Notes under the pieces: model-generated
What the model saw: the letters and a program-made list of their open reading frames with translations, nothing else
What the model was told of the DNA's origin: nothing
Databases searched by the model: none
Made by a program: the position numbers and the translations under genes
Source: Paramecium sonneborni
Taxonomy: Eukaryota; Ciliophora; Oligohymenophorea; Peniculida; Parameciidae
DNA length: 64,000 nt
NCBI GenBank assembly: GCA_905182985.1
Contig: CAJJDN010000185.1
Span: forward strand, 1 to 64,000
Direction of reading: 5' to 3'
Part shown: piece after piece, positions 47,880 through 60,225 of the stretch
Layout: each line of letters opens with the position of its first letter
How positions within the stretch are numbered: the stretch's first letter is position 1

Positions 47880-50040
47880 ATGTAATAATAAAAAGAATAT
47901 ATTCCAATAGTATTAATTGACGATAAGATTAAATAATAGAGAATAGAAACAGAATTTATAGATGAAAAGTATTAATATATAAATATTTTCTATTTTAGAC
48001 TACCATTGATTGAATCTGTGATTAAAACTAACAAACCAAGCACTCATCTTTTAAATTCCAGAACCTCATCTATTATTAAATACCTCATTCCAACTGGTAT
48101 TAAACCTATTGTTTTCCCAAATATTCTCTTAAAAACCAAAGAGGATATGATTAAATTGAGAAAATTTCAATTAGCCTAATTGCACTTCGATGGAGATTTA
48201 CCTCAAAATACCACTAATTTGAAAACTGAAATCAGACCTAAGAAAACTGAAAGAGACAAATCTTCATAAAAAATGTATACTTAAGTTACAAAAAATTCAT
48301 ACAATAAACCTATAATAACAGAACTCACAACTCTTGCTAGAGATAATTACAGTGTTTCTCCTAGGTCAGATTCCTTTAAATTTAGAAGTCTAAGTCCAGA
48401 TATTGAAAGCTAATTATGGTAAGTGAATAACAAAGTTAATCGTATTAATAAAGCATATGAAATTTAGAAAGAAATTCATCATTTAGAACGATTTAAGACT
48501 TAATGGAAAATTGATGTTATTTAATAGAACTTATAATAAAAGATTGTATAAGTTGGTTTAAATACCAAAAAAGGTCTTAGACCAATTTTCATTTTAATTT
48601 ATTTACCACATTAAAATATTCATTTGAGAAGTTCTCAAACTGAAGTCAAATCTATGTAAATATTATCCAGAATTTAGAACTAATGAAGTTGAATTAACTG
48701 TTTTTCCATATTTTGTTCCAGTTTATGAGAAAATAATTAATGAAAAAGAGATCTAAGATAATTATAAAGAATGGTTTTCCTATTTTCTTGATATTCTCCA
48801 TTATAGAAGCTACATTCCATAAGCAAAAACATTTACATTAGATAGTATTGAGATCTCAGCATTAAATTAAATTCCACCCTATGAAAAATTCTTATATATA
48901 CAAATATAAGTAATTTTTATTAATAGATTAGGGTTAATTTGATTTTTGGAGTATTATAAAATAACATTTAAATCTTTCTGGTGAGTTTCAAGTTGATAAA
49001 TATCCAAAATTAGCAATTAAATTATTAGATTTGAGAAGTAAAGATGAAGTTTGTAGATTTTTTAAAAAAAGAGAAAATTTATTACCATTTTATTTTAGAT
49101 AAATTTAAGTTGGAAGTCAAACCTCTATTCCTTCTTAATATTATATTGAAATAGAAAATAATATTAGAGAACCTGATGATGAAATGTTTGAATAATCTAT
49201 TATTTAAATGAACGAAAAAGAATAAGATACATATTTAAAACTATTATAATAATATATCCATTCTAATAAATCAAAATATTCTAATAAATTAAAAAATTTG
49301 GAAGAGAATATGAGACTAAGATTAAAAAAGATCAAAGCTATGAGAAGATAGTCTATTTAAGTTAGATTGAAAACAGTATTATATATATTTATAAATAAAA
49401 GAAACATTTTATTAGACCAGAAGAAGAAGAACATTTTGAAAGGAGATTATTGCATGAGGATGAAAAATCAATAGAAGAAATTCAAGAGGATGCTTATGAT
49501 CACATTTTACCATAAAATACACATATTTTTAAAAAGAAATCTAAATAAATAACATCAGTTGAAGATCCATTTTAATCTTTTACTCCAAAGGATAATTAAA
49601 AATTTAAAGAAATTTTACAATTAGTAAATGTTGAGAAAATAGTATTAGAAAAGAATTTATCAAGATAAGATGTGTATCATTACTTATCACTTTTTAAGGC
49701 TTTGATGGATTCAGATACTCCATTAAGAATAAAAGATGTAAAATATCCAACTCTTTTTATATCTCTTGATTAATTACGTCGAGGTGTACCATTTATTGCA
49801 TTATATAAAAATAAGGTAAACACTAAGAAACTTGCAGAAGTTTATAGTAGAAAATATAATTATTGTGAATTTATGGAATTTTTAGATATTTTTACAACAG
49901 ATTATAGAGTGACAGAATAAGAATTATAAGAGGTGGAATAAGAAATAATATATTCTTAATAAAAGCCTAGTCAGCCAACTTCTTCTGTTTTATAAAAATA
50001 AGCATCTGTAATTTTAGGAACAGAGAATCAATAAAAATGA
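47880..50040 (+). CDS. Large unknown protein, about 670 residues
   Basis: Multi-exon gene starting MQQQKEYIPIVLIDDKI; a 30-nt intron near 47966 joins it to LPLIESVIKTNKPSTHLLNS. Later segments include FVPVYEKIINEKEIQDNYKE, LRSKDEVCRFFKKREN, a coiled coil (LKNLEENMRLRLKKIKAMRR) and a C-terminal folded part, KALMDSDTPLRIKDVKYPTL and LYKNKVNTKKLAEVYSRKYN. It ends GTENQQK. Four to six introns are required, and the joints near 48600-48670, 48915-49000 and 49370-49400 are approximate. No family recognised; the mix of disorder, coil and a C-terminal helical domain would suit a cytoskeletal or ciliary protein, which is only a guess. Confidence 0.6.
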
Positions 50041-50110
50041 TAACATATATTGAGAAATTTGTTAATTAATTTTTTAATAACACCAATACTATAAATAAGA
50101 TTTATTAATA

Positions 50111-51773
50111 TCATTAAGTGAATTTATTTTGTTAATTTGGCGTTTATTTTCGTTGGTTATTGATTGAATATTTATTGATATCATGAATTTAACAAACTTC
50201 TTCTTAGATAACTTCGAAATCTTAATGATCTTCTTCGATTGTAATTTTGCATTATTTTTAAACTTACAATGAATTTGATTAAGTTCTTGAAGGTGTTATA
50301 CCTAAATATAAATTTATAAATTACTTGATGATCCTGATAAAGAAAGATTTGAGATTGATTAGTTTAAAAATTGATTCATTATGGGACTTCTAGCAAAAAT
50401 GTCAGGGTAATGTTAAAATTATGGAATCATATTCGTTGGCATATATAATTAAGGTGGATTCATTTAGTAAATTGGAGTAAAACACTTCATAAACCAAGGA
50501 TGACATAATGCTTATTTAGCATTATATCTAGTTTATGGGTTTGGAGACAACAATGTCATTAAAAGCTATAAAGCTAAATTCAATTTAAATTTTACCTTCT
50601 GGACTAATCTTTTATTATAAATTATTTATTGAGTAATTTATTTCACAATTATAATTTTTGATAACAAGTTCATTTTTCGATTTAGTTTGAAATGGAGATT
50701 GTCCACTCAACCTTAAATTTGTAAATCTTCACTTACATTATAAACATTAAAATTCCTGCACTGAACACATCGACTTTATAGTCATAATTTTTCTCTTATA
50801 AAATCTCAGGCGCTACATATCCTGGAGTTCCACATCTTTTAAATAAATATTTGCCTTCTGGGTTATAATAATCGGCCAATCCAAAATCCGCAATACAAAT
50901 ATCAGAAGCATTAATAGGTGAACGAAGGATTAAATTCTCTGGCTTATTTTATACTTTAATATTATACCTTGATATCTCTATGTATAATGCCTTAACAATG
51001 TAAGTAATCTAAAGAATTAAGTAGGTTATGCATTAATAATGCTACCTAAACTTCGTTAAACCCTTAGGGTTAATTTCGAAGATACTGAAATAATTCACCA
51101 CCTTCTAAATAATCTGTTACTAACCAAATATGATGATCAGTCTCATAAACTTCATATAATCTAATGATCCCTGGAAATTATATTTTTCTCATGATACTTA
51201 TCTCTAATTTTAAAGCATCCTAAAAAATATTAAAACATAAAAATACTCTTTCGAGTGTGAGATTTTTAAAGCTTTTCTTCTCAAATGATTTAACAGCATA
51301 TGCACAATTATCTCTTCCAATTGCTTTGTAGACCTATCAATAGAAAATAATTAGTTTACTTTAGCAAAATTTCCTTATCCTTAAACTTTCAATAATTTAT
51401 AATCTTCATTGAAAGATCTTTAAATAGCATATTTCTTAATCAGTTAAAACCACAATTAGTACTCTTATTCATTTGCAGTAAATTCAATTTATTTTTTATT
51501 TCTGCTTAGTCTAAAAGTACATTGCTAGTTTGTTTATTCTAAAATAATGTTATTAAGATCAATATGTCTTTTGTATGATTTATTATCAACTTCTACCAAA
51601 TATTCATTAGATATGAAAAACTTTCCTTTTTTTATTGATTAAGAATTTGTTTTTTTCATTGTCAACACGCTGGATACTTAATATATTTGAAAGTCAGGTT
51701 TAGATTTTTACCATAACGGTTTGTTGGGCTCATCAAATAACGAAATAAAGTTATTGTTGCACTCTTTATTCAT
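50111..51773 (-). CDS. CaMK-type protein kinase with N-terminal PH-like region
   Basis: About 490 residues. The first 130 residues look like a degenerate PH domain (KKGKFFISNEYLVEVDNKSY; CTFRLSRNKKQIEFTANEQE; YQLWFQLIKKYAI), an arrangement found in many ciliate kinases. The catalytic domain has GQGNFAKVYKAIG, the Lys in [68 protein letters not shown] and RYNAKQALCHPWF, so it is complete and probably active. Introns of about 22-35 nt interrupt it, including a 22-nt one near the end of the domain. The C-terminal 120 residues are Gln/Ser-rich and acidic (DHQDFEVIQEEVCQIHDINK). No EF hands, so not a CDPK. Confidence 0.88.
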
Positions 51774-52947
51774 TACAATAAATAATAAGAGGATTTATTA
51801 ATAAATATAAAATGATATAAGGTTATACGATATCACTGATATAGTATGACATCACTATCCTTTCGATCTTATCCTCAACTTTGGATCAATTTTTTTATTT
51901 ATATTTATAAAAAACATGAAATATTTTACAGTAAATTTATCAACATCAAATTGTTTGAGTTATTCTTGATAAACAATTTAATTTAATCAACAATAATAAA
52001 TATCCTCTATCGATTCTCATGAATTCAAAATTGATTTCAGAAATTATTATTAAATTTATAATCAAATTATTTACTGACAATCTTCTATTTAGTTTAGCTG
52101 AAAAATATTTTAAAATAATATTTTTTTATCTTAAAAACCCACATTCATGTTAATTCCAAAACGGAACAGTTTATTTTTTTAAATTTGCTTACAGGGAATT
52201 GTATAATCATGATTTAACTATTAAATATTATATTGCCCTCATATTAAATAATATAATTTATAGAAATGATAACTTTAAATAATTAAACTTCAAATTTATG
52301 TATTATTACTAAATTAAACTTATTATTTTTCTTTATTTTATTCATCTTCAAAATTTTAAAGAAAATCACACTGTCAAAAATAAATCAAAATCTTACATCA
52401 ATCAATATCATCTTACACAATATTTTACTTTAATAATCTCATTAAAAATATTAATTTCTAATATTCGTTCAATTAAGTTTATGTATTATAATCAAATTCT
52501 CTGCTTAAAATCATTTATTAAAAAGTATTATCTTATTTTATTCTAATGATATTAGAATAATATAAATTTTGGTATTTTGTATTTTACAAATAGTAAATAC
52601 ACTATTTTTAAATCTATGAAAAATAAGAATGAAATATGTCTTTTTAGTTTATTACATGAATCTCCATTTCATAAGGTTCTTACATATATTGGAACCTTTT
52701 GAAGGCTTAGGATTTCGTGATATTTAAATTATTAGATTACTCATAGATAAATAAATTATATTACTAATTTATTATGTATTATGTAAAATAAAGATTTCAA
52801 ATCAAAGTTCATATTATATATAATTATAAATAATTAATTTTTTTATTATTAGAAATAAGAAAAATGATTATCTTGAAATATTTTATTTAAATAAAAATTT
52901 ATTATAATCCCATTAATAAGCACTAAAGATATAAATTATTATACATT
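51774..52947. other. Gene-poor, very AT-rich region
   Basis: About 1.17 kb with no frame, repeat or RNA that I can support. It separates the kinase promoter from the tRNA gene and is among the longest apparently empty stretches in the window. Confidence 0.6.
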
Positions 52948-53020
52948 GATCGCGTGGTGTAGGGGTTATCACGCGTCCCTAACAAGGACGAGGCCGCCAG
53001 TTCGAGACTGGCCGTGATCA
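52948..53020 (+). tRNA. tRNA-Val (anticodon AAC)
   Basis: A 73-nt cloverleaf can be drawn by eye: acceptor stem GATCGCG with CGTGATC (one G-T pair) and discriminator A; D arm closed by GTG/CAC; anticodon stem CGTCC/GGACG with loop CTAACAA, giving anticodon AAC (reads GUU, Val); T stem GCCAG/CTGGC with loop TTCGAGA. Internal promoter boxes fit RNA polymerase III (A box TGGTGTAGGGG, B box GTTCGAGAC). No intron. GC content is far above the surroundings. The 3' CCA is not encoded. Confidence 0.97.
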
Positions 53021-53028
53021 TTTTTTTT
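53021..53028 (+). terminator. RNA polymerase III terminator (T8)
   Basis: Eight consecutive T directly after the discriminator base of tRNA-Val, followed by a second T run. This is the standard Pol III stop signal. Confidence 0.9.
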
Positions 53029-53359
53029 CATTTTTTGTATATTAATTAATTGATTTTATAATATTACAATAATTTATAAATAATTAATTTAATAATCAAA
53101 ACTTATTCAATGAAAAGATGTTAACTAAAAACAATTTAAAATTATATATTTTCTGAAATGATCTTAATAAAAAAAAAATTCACTGATTTCTAATTTTGGT
53201 TCTACATGATTAAATAATTTATTAGAAGTAGCTAGAATTAAAAATAAAATTATCTTTTTATAAATATAAAATCAATTTTGCAATAATTTAGATCTATTCT
53301 TTAAGGATTGATACAAAAATTAAGTTTTTGTATTTATGAAATCTTAAATTTTATTTTTA
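53029..53359. other. Intergenic
   Basis: AT-rich gap between the tRNA terminator and the next start codon; nothing recognised. Confidence 0.65.
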
Positions 53360-54981
53360 ATGATAAATTAAAAAAATTTAAGCTCATTATAATTGAACCT
53401 TGAGAACTTTCACAGAAGCTCAAAATCAATAGCAACATTAATTAAAAAATTTAATAACGAAGATGAAAAGTAGCCAAGGCCAATTAGTTTTATCCTTTTA
53501 AATCAGGAAAAAAAGAACAAGTTGAACATAGGGCAAGTTGAAAAATATGTATATTTAATTGATTTACTTTCTAGAAATAATTATTAAGGACTGGAGCATC
53601 TTCATTTATTTTTTATGTTTACAAAAATAGAGATTGCTAAGATAATTACTTCAATCAATTATTAAAAGCTGATATAAAAATTCCCCTTATTGACACGACG
53701 TTATAAATTGGGATATATATTTGGGACTATATATACTATATAGATTAGAAATCTTTAAATGTATATTAATTTTAGTGTATATTGGGTGATTAAGAAGAGG
53801 AAAATAATAAGCTTTTATTCGTTGTTAGTTAATTAGCTAGCAAAATTGTTCTTATAATAGAAAATTACAATTAAGAAGAAAATGAGATAATAAAATAAAT
53901 AAAAGTTTATGGATATAAAGAGAGTATAGATATATTTAATATTGTTTTAAAAATTAAATGTCCAATCTATAGTGATATTGAAGAGATTAGATATATTAAT
54001 TTATATGAAAATAATCTACAGGAAAAAGTATACGCTGATTAAAAAACATCAAAGGATGAGATCAGATATTGGCAAGAAGAAATATTAATGCTTTTGAACA
54101 AAAAATAATACAAAGATATTGAAATTGATATTCTAACTGTATTTTCAGTAGTAAATTATTTAAAACAATTAAACTTCTCATAAGAAGATTGCGATTTGAT
54201 GTATAAATTTAATTATTAATTAATAGATTTTTGAATGCAATAAAAAAATAGATAGAATATAGTAAAAAGGATATATAAGAATTATTTAAATTGGAAGTTT
54301 AGAAGTTGTGTTCTAATTCAAATCATTTTTAACAAAATCAACTTATATTAACATTAAATTAGATAAGAAATAATGCTTAAAGTTAATTTTATTAACAGTT
54401 ATAATAGTTTTAAAATTTGGAAGAATATTAAAGACAATTGATAGAACTCTCTAAATTTATGAGTAATATAGAAGAAGATTGTTTAAATTTATTTCATGAT
54501 GTAGCTCATTAGTAAGAATCAACTATATTCTAGTGATTTATTGTAGAGAATGAAACACAATATTAAGAGTTCTAAAAATAATGATACCTTTCTGAATCAT
54601 TACTAAATTTTTTTATCTCTGCTTAGAAGTTCTGATGATATTATGGAAGTAAAATACAAATATCTAAAAAAACATTTTAAAAAAAAGTATAAAAAACTGC
54701 TTTAGTCTTATATTTTAAGCATATATGAGATAAAATAGTTAGAGTTTATAAATTAAATTGAATTTGAAATAAATGATTTACAAATTTCAGTTAAATAAAT
54801 ACAAAATGAAATTGAAGAAACAGATTTTAAGATAAAATAAAATTAATCAAAACATCATACTCGATAAAGTTCATTATAAACTACAGTTGGATTTTATAGT
54901 CAGCATTATGAAAGCCTTCAAAAATTAAATTAGAAAGTAGAAACTCTTTAATCCCAAGCTCATATATAAATCAAATAATGA
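53360..54981 (+). CDS. Guanylate-binding-protein-like protein with ruined P-loop
   Basis: About 510 residues. The N-terminus (RPISFILLNQEKKNKLNIGQ) and the following GTPase-like region resemble the GBP/atlastin group. After a 26-nt intron comes FYVYKNRDCQDNYFNQLLKA, aligned with the usual GKxRTGKSxLLNxLL, then IGIYIWDYIYYIDQK (usual CTKGIWMW) and LLFVVSQLASKIVL. The GKS triad is QDN, so nucleotide binding is doubtful. The rest is a long helical/coiled-coil domain (KDIQELFKLEVQKLCSNSN; EFEINDLQISVKQIQNEIEE), as in GBPs. Introns near 53560, 54200 and 54520; the last joint is uncertain. Family placement is my inference from motif order; confidence in coding is higher than in function. Confidence 0.6.
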
Positions 54982-55064
54982 TTTTAAATCTTTTATAATC
55001 TAATTAATCTGAAATATTAATATACCAAAACAAATAAAAAAACTAAAAAATAAATTATAAAAAT

Positions 55065-55714
55065 TCAATATTCTAGATCTCTCTTTTTAAATTAATCCAA
55101 AATAGGTAAAATAAATTTAAAAACATTATTTAGATCTTCTGTTTTTTTTCCACCAGTGATTACACATCTACCACTAACAAAGATTAGCAAAGTAATTTTC
55201 TTTTAGTCTGTGATTTTTCTAAAAATAAGTCCAGGGAAAATTTCAGGTTCATATTATACTACAGATCGATATTATTAATCTTTAGTGAATTCATCTAATT
55301 TTATTGGTTTTCTAAAATCAAAACTTGCTACAATATTTTATATTTTAAAGTTTTTAAATGTAACTTGAAAGCCTAATTTATGAATGATCTTTGCATATTT
55401 TCTAGCAGCAACTAAAGATTGATCTTCGGATTTAGCACCTGTACAAACCATTTTACCAGTTTAAAATATTAGAGCTGTTGTACTAGGGTTATTTAATCTC
55501 ATAATCACTGCTGAAAATCTCTTTGGATCTTAAAATATAATAAAATTATACTATATTCAGCCATTCTTGCTCCATTTGAGATAACTACTAAATTTAATTC
55601 TGTACCTAGATCTACAGTTGATACAACATTTTATATTTTTGGAGGATGTGTGCTACGAATCAATTCTTCTAATCTATCATTAATTTCTGGTATTGTTTAT
55701 AATTCATTTTTCAT
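55065..55714 (-). CDS. TBP: TATA-binding protein (TBP)
   Basis: General transcription factor of about 208 residues, mostly the two-repeat saddle core. Repeat 1: [20 protein letters not shown], then [40 protein letters not shown]. Repeat 2: [56 protein letters not shown]. The N-terminal extension is short. One intron of 23 nt falls inside repeat 1 (near 55540). Some DNA-contact positions differ from the usual eukaryotic set, as is common in ciliates whose promoters lack strong TATA boxes. It runs convergently with the GBP-like gene, 83 bp apart. Confidence 0.95.
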
Positions 55715-55818
55715 TAAAAAAATAAAATAAATATAAAATTAATTTAATTTGATATAAAAAGAAATTTAAACACAAAAATTCATTAAATTGAATTATTAAT
55801 ATTAAAATTCTAATATAA

Positions 55819-57171
55819 TCAAGAAACCTAATAATCTTAAGCCTAAGTAGTTCTTACAGAATTGTTAACTTATCTAACTTAGCTAGTAGTTTATTTAACA
55901 GAAACAAATTTAAATCCTTTTCCACTCCTAATTGCTTCATTTTGTGCTTCAGCCATTTAAATTTCATCTTGAATATCTGTGAGTTTAGAATTTAATTGCA
56001 TAACTTTTTATCTCAATTGTTGTAAATGTAAATCATGTTCTCTAGTAGCTTCTGTGGCTGGATCATGTTAATACATTAGATCATTTAATTTATTTCTAAG
56101 AATTACTAATGAATTCATTTTCATTCTTTAAATATGTTCTAAATGTCCTACTTCTTATTATAATTATTCAATCTATTTATTTAATTAATAAATTACTTTT
56201 TGACTATCATCTGATTTTATTGGTAAATCTTTCTTCTATTTTTTTTGATTAATTTTTTCCCATAATAAATACATTTACTCTTCTAATTAATAAACTTGAT
56301 GTCTCCAATATAACTCAATTTCTTCTTAGCTATATTGAGACTTTCCATCCTTATTAATTACTTTATATTAAACAGTTTATAAGAATGATGGAATAAAATT
56401 TTGACCCTAATATTAAGTATAAAGAGAATAAGCTTATTTTAATGCTTCATATTATTCTAATTATTCTTTATATTATGCTTATAATTAAGAATAGGCTAAA
56501 TGATGTTATTAAATTTCTTCTGTTTGTTAATAATATTTATCAGCCCATTCTTTTTGCTTTAATAACAATTCTTATTAAATCAATTGAGATTATTAAAGTT
56601 ATTAATTGAATTATGTACTCATGTTTGTTTAATTTATTTAACTCTATTAAATTTAAGGTTATGCTTAATATTATTAAATAGTAGGAATTTGTTGTTAATA
56701 CATTGCTTATTATATTACATTAGATTAAGAATTTATAGCCATAGGTGATTAATTTATTTGAGCTGGTGCTTACTATGCAATTACTGGTGATTATTAAACC
56801 AATATTGGAGATTTCTATTAAATAATTGGTGGAGTATTAATGATCTATTATGTTATAGGCATTACTCTAGGAGGAGTTAATGCTTATTGTTAAATTATTG
56901 CTTATTATTATCTTAATTACATAGGTGATAATGCAACACCTTCAATCACTTTTCGAGAGACTATTCTCTCAGGAGAAGTATAAACAACTAATTATTCTTA
57001 AATTTTATTACCTCTCCCTCTAACTTATTATCCTTACATTGCATGAGTTTATTAAACAAAATTTGATTCTGTTTATGAAGAATGTTCTCCTGATTAACAT
57101 AAAGGACATTATGGTTCATATTGATCAGAATAGTAAGTGACTGTTCCTACTTATTATGGTGGTAATTACAT
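55819..57171 (-). CDS. Gln/Pro-rich protein with C-terminal coiled coil
   Basis: Single intronless frame of 451 codons (450 residues). The first 40 residues contain CPLCQSGEH, a possible single metal-binding pair. Residues 60-190 are Gln/Pro-rich with repeated QQ-x-P units (QALTPPRVMPITQQIINTPP; VQQSPVIAQQAPAQINQSPM), most Gln being TAA or TAG. From residue 200 on there are long charged helices (QQELLLKQKEWADKYYQQTE; EEIELYWRHQVYQLEEQMYL; QLNKQIEQLQQEVGHLEHIQ). No family recognised. The composition suits cytoskeletal/cortical proteins or transcription co-factors; neither can be shown. An internal Met (56622) could also start a shorter form lacking the Gln/Pro-rich part. Confidence 0.8.
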
Positions 57172-57419
57172 TAATTTATTTATGAATAAAGGAAATAAAT
57201 TTTATCATAGTTATTTTTAAATTAATTTTTTTTTTCTTTATTTATTTCTCAAATTTAGATGTTTAAAGGATTATAAAATAATTAGATGAAATGAAAACAT
57301 TTATATTTTATATTTAACTTTAAACATTATTTTATTATAAATATTATTTAATATGCTAGGATAGTTCTATTCGAAATATGAAATAGACGATTTATTTAGA
57401 AAAATTATTGAATATAAAT

Positions 57420-57683
57420 ATGAATTTATGTAATGATCAAAGTAGACAATCTTAATTTACTTTTACCTCAAAATTTCATCAAATTCATCTCAAAAGAATT
57501 ATTTATAAATTTCTATCTCCATTAATTGCAGAAATGTTTACTTCTGCTAAAGAAAGGTTATTTTAAATGGAAAATGAAAGAAAGTAAATGGCTTTAAAAT
57601 ATACACAAAAATAAAGATTGTTCAAGGATTAAGTTGAATTATGGATTTAAGATTTTGAAAATAAAAAAGCAAAGTAAATATGA
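57420..57683 (+). CDS. Small basic protein, 87 residues
   Basis: Frame from ATG 57420 to TGA 57681-57683, with a C-terminal charged helix (FTSAKERLFQMENERKQMAL). Purine-rich coding strand and Gln from TAA/TAG suit the window. An upstream ATG (57353) opens a different frame that I could not splice in. No family recognised. Confidence 0.4.
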
Positions 57684-58092
57684 AAATGAGAAGTATACTC
57701 TTGATAAATCTAAAGCTAACAAAAATGGATCCTAATCTTTTCATTAATGAACATTATTACTAACATTTTTAATTTAATTTATTCATAATTATTAAATAAA
57801 ATGTTTTTATATATTATTTATTCAAAAAATAAAAAATCCAAATTATAGTATATTTTTTAAGATTTTGAATTTATTTTAAAAGCAGAAATATGAATTATTT
57901 GGATCAATTTTTACGAATTGTTTATTAAAAATCATCGATTTCACATATGTCAGGGTTAGCTTTAGTTAATTTCTTCAATCCCATATTTTCATTAATTAAT
58001 TATATTTTAAATTAAAGAAAATTTGGAGAATGATTACTTTTTCAAAAATTGCATTGTTCAATTCTCATCATATTTTTTTGATTTGTGTTTTT
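57684..58092. other. Intergenic or part of an unrecognised gene
   Basis: Mostly AT-rich. A 47-codon frame at 57890-58033 (MNYLDQFLRIVYQKSSISHM) looks coding-like and may be a 5' exon of the next gene, but I found no intron to join it. Confidence 0.45.
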
Positions 58093-58359
58093 ATGATCAA
58101 AACTTAACTTGCATAGGAAGCAAAATTCTTGAATCATGATTTGATTCATAAAAATTTAAGTATTAATTTGACAATTTATTTCTGGAATGAGGAATGCAGA
58201 CTTGTATTAAAGGATGAAAAGAATTCAATTACTCTTATCTCAAGAAATAAAATAAAATTTAAATATAGTGATTTACCATATACCTTATAATAAAAATTAT
58301 TCGAATTATTAAAAAGTTTATTCATTTATATATATATGATATTGAATATTCTTTTTTGA
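58093..58359 (+). CDS. Small protein, 88 residues
   Basis: Frame from ATG 58093 to TGA 58357-58359: MIKTQLAQEAKFLNHDLIHK, then LTIYFWNEECRLVLKDEKNS and a helical, hydrophobic C-terminus. The purine-rich strand favours coding. It may continue through a short intron near 58310. No family recognised. Convergent with the minus-strand gene at 58518. Confidence 0.4.
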
Positions 58360-58517
58360 AATAAAAGATAAAATAACCTTAAGGAAAGATAAAATCTACT
58401 TGTTTAGATCCAGCATTCCTTTTTCTTACAATTTCTGAGAACCATACACTTGAAATTTAATACTAAACAAAAATACTGAATGTTTTTTTATATAAAAATT
58501 AAGGTTAGATAATACAA

Positions 58518-58781
58518 TCAATTGATGTCTCTTTCGTGAGATTATTTTCTAGATTTTAGAATAGAATTAGCCTCAATCTCCAATTATGGAACAAGATGTC
58601 TAATTTCATGAGATTATTTGTATTTATCTTATTCTAATACAATCGAAACTTCCCTTATTCTCCCGTACTTTTTTTTAAGTTTATATTTTTGAAGCTCAAT
58701 AGATTCAAATGGTCTTTATTGACTTTATGTATCAAAACCAATCTCTTATTCTTTTACTTCTACACTAATGCTACATCCCAT
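58518..58781 (-). CDS. Small protein with N-terminal MGCSIS lipidation motif
   Basis: ATG 58781 opens MGCSISVEVKEQEIGFDTQS and runs 87 residues to TGA 58518-58520. Gly2, Cys3 and Ser6 match the dual myristoyl/palmitoyl signal (MGCxxS) that anchors many signalling proteins to membranes. The rest is charged and helical (YGRIREVSIVLEQDKYKQSH). A coding-like frame continues downstream (to about 58400), so another exon is possible. No domain recognised. The opposite strand is open over more than 200 codons here but is T-rich and is judged a shadow. Confidence 0.5.
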
Positions 58782-59131
58782 TTAATTAAAATATTAATAA
58801 CTGGAAGGTTAAATTCTTTATTTTAGAATCTTAATTAATATGACATCATTGTGATATTTTATTTACAAATAAATTTTTTTAATAAACTTTTCTTTAAAAT
58901 ATCGCCCTTTTTAATATGAAAATTCACATGATAATAAAAGTGCAATTAAAAAAGAATTAAACTTTATAGAAGACATAAATTATGAAAATTTAATAGTTTT
59001 ATAATACTGAAGCAATTTGAAAAAATTAAATCACAATATTGAAAAAAGTAATATTAATTACAATATAAGACTAGATATCAGATGAGATATAAAAATATAA
59101 AGATAAATATAACAAAATAATATAATACTTT
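58782..59131. other. Intergenic
   Basis: AT-rich gap between the MGCSIS gene start and the DnaJ stop; nothing recognised. Confidence 0.65.
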
Positions 59132-60186
59132 TCAAGCAAATATTTTCTTTAAAAATTCTTTTTCTTGTTCTGTTAATTTTGTAGGCATCTTAACAATAAA
59201 TTTTATATAGAGGTCGCCTTTAACACTTGGGAGTTAATGAATAGGCATACCTTCTTGTGCAATTTACTTAACCTAATAGAATATAATATAGAATAATACT
59301 TCAAATGGTTAAATGACTTTATTGCTTTCAACTTCAACATAATGATTATCTAAATGTCTAACTCTCTTTTTAAATCCTAAGATTGCTTCTTTTAAAGTTA
59401 TTTCCATATCCATGTATAAATCATTACCTTTTCTTTCGAACACAGGATGTTTAATTTATCTTAAATAAAAGATAACATCTCCTGGGAAATAATCAGGACT
59501 TTATTCACTTTCTCCTCTAAAAACAATTGTTTATCCATCAATCATTCCTTTTTCTACTTCAATTTATAATGTCTTTGATGTTTATTAGACTCTATTTCCT
59601 CTACAATTAGCACAATTTCCTGAACTAATTTTACCTCTTCCTCCACATCTATCACATGTAGTTTGCATTTAGACAGTGAATCCTATTCCCATATTAACAT
59701 TTTGCATTCTTTAACCTCTACCATTGCAATGTTTGCATATTTTTAATGTTCCATCTTTTGATCCAGTTCCTTTACACTACTTGCATAATACTTTCTTTTA
59801 TAAAGTAAATTCTCTATCAGTGCCATTATATAATTCTTCTAGAGTTACTTGGATTTCTGCTTAAGCATTTGGACCTTTGGGTCTATTTTAATATTGTGGA
59901 TTAGTAAGTCCTTCTTCTCCATAACTAAAAACAATATGAAAATATTTTACAAATCATATATCATTCTCTTTTCAGGATCTGTTAAAATTTCATAAGCTTT
60001 ATTGATATCTTAGAATCTCTTTGTAGCTTATTTGTCTCCAGGATTTTTATCAGGATGATATATAACAGAGAGTTTTCTAAAAGCTTTCTTGATCTCATTA
60101 TCACTTGCTTCTGGGGATACTTCTAATAATTTGTAGTAATCTTCTGCAGAAATGATAGTTAGAAGAATGAATAAATACACGTACAT
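59132..60186 (-). CDS. ER-type DnaJ (Hsp40) co-chaperone
   Basis: About 335 residues. It starts with a signal peptide ([20 protein letters not shown]), then a J domain with the Hsp70-activating HPD ([14 protein letters not shown]). A substrate-binding part follows with the CxxCxGxG zinc repeats ([46 protein letters not shown]) and the C-terminal [20 protein letters not shown] and [15 protein letters not shown] blocks. The luminal location follows from the signal peptide, as in ERdj3/DNAJB11, though no KDEL-like end is present. Introns of about 25-35 nt near 59915 and 59275. A GTG 33 bp upstream of the ATG is in frame but need not be used. The KH gene ends 39 bp upstream. Confidence 0.9.
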
Positions 60187-60225
60187 ATATTTTAAATTAT
60201 AATATTTTTTTTGGTTCACTCATAA

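Noticed and set aside
50111..50650. Plus-strand fragments resembling a membrane protein with one in-frame TGA
   Set aside because: They are antisense to the C-terminal tail of the PH-like/CaMK kinase, whose spliced frame is continuous to TGA 50111.
58270..58920. Plus-strand open frame of over 200 codons, Phe/Leu-rich
   Set aside because: T-rich strand, and overlaps the better supported MGCSIS gene on the minus strand.
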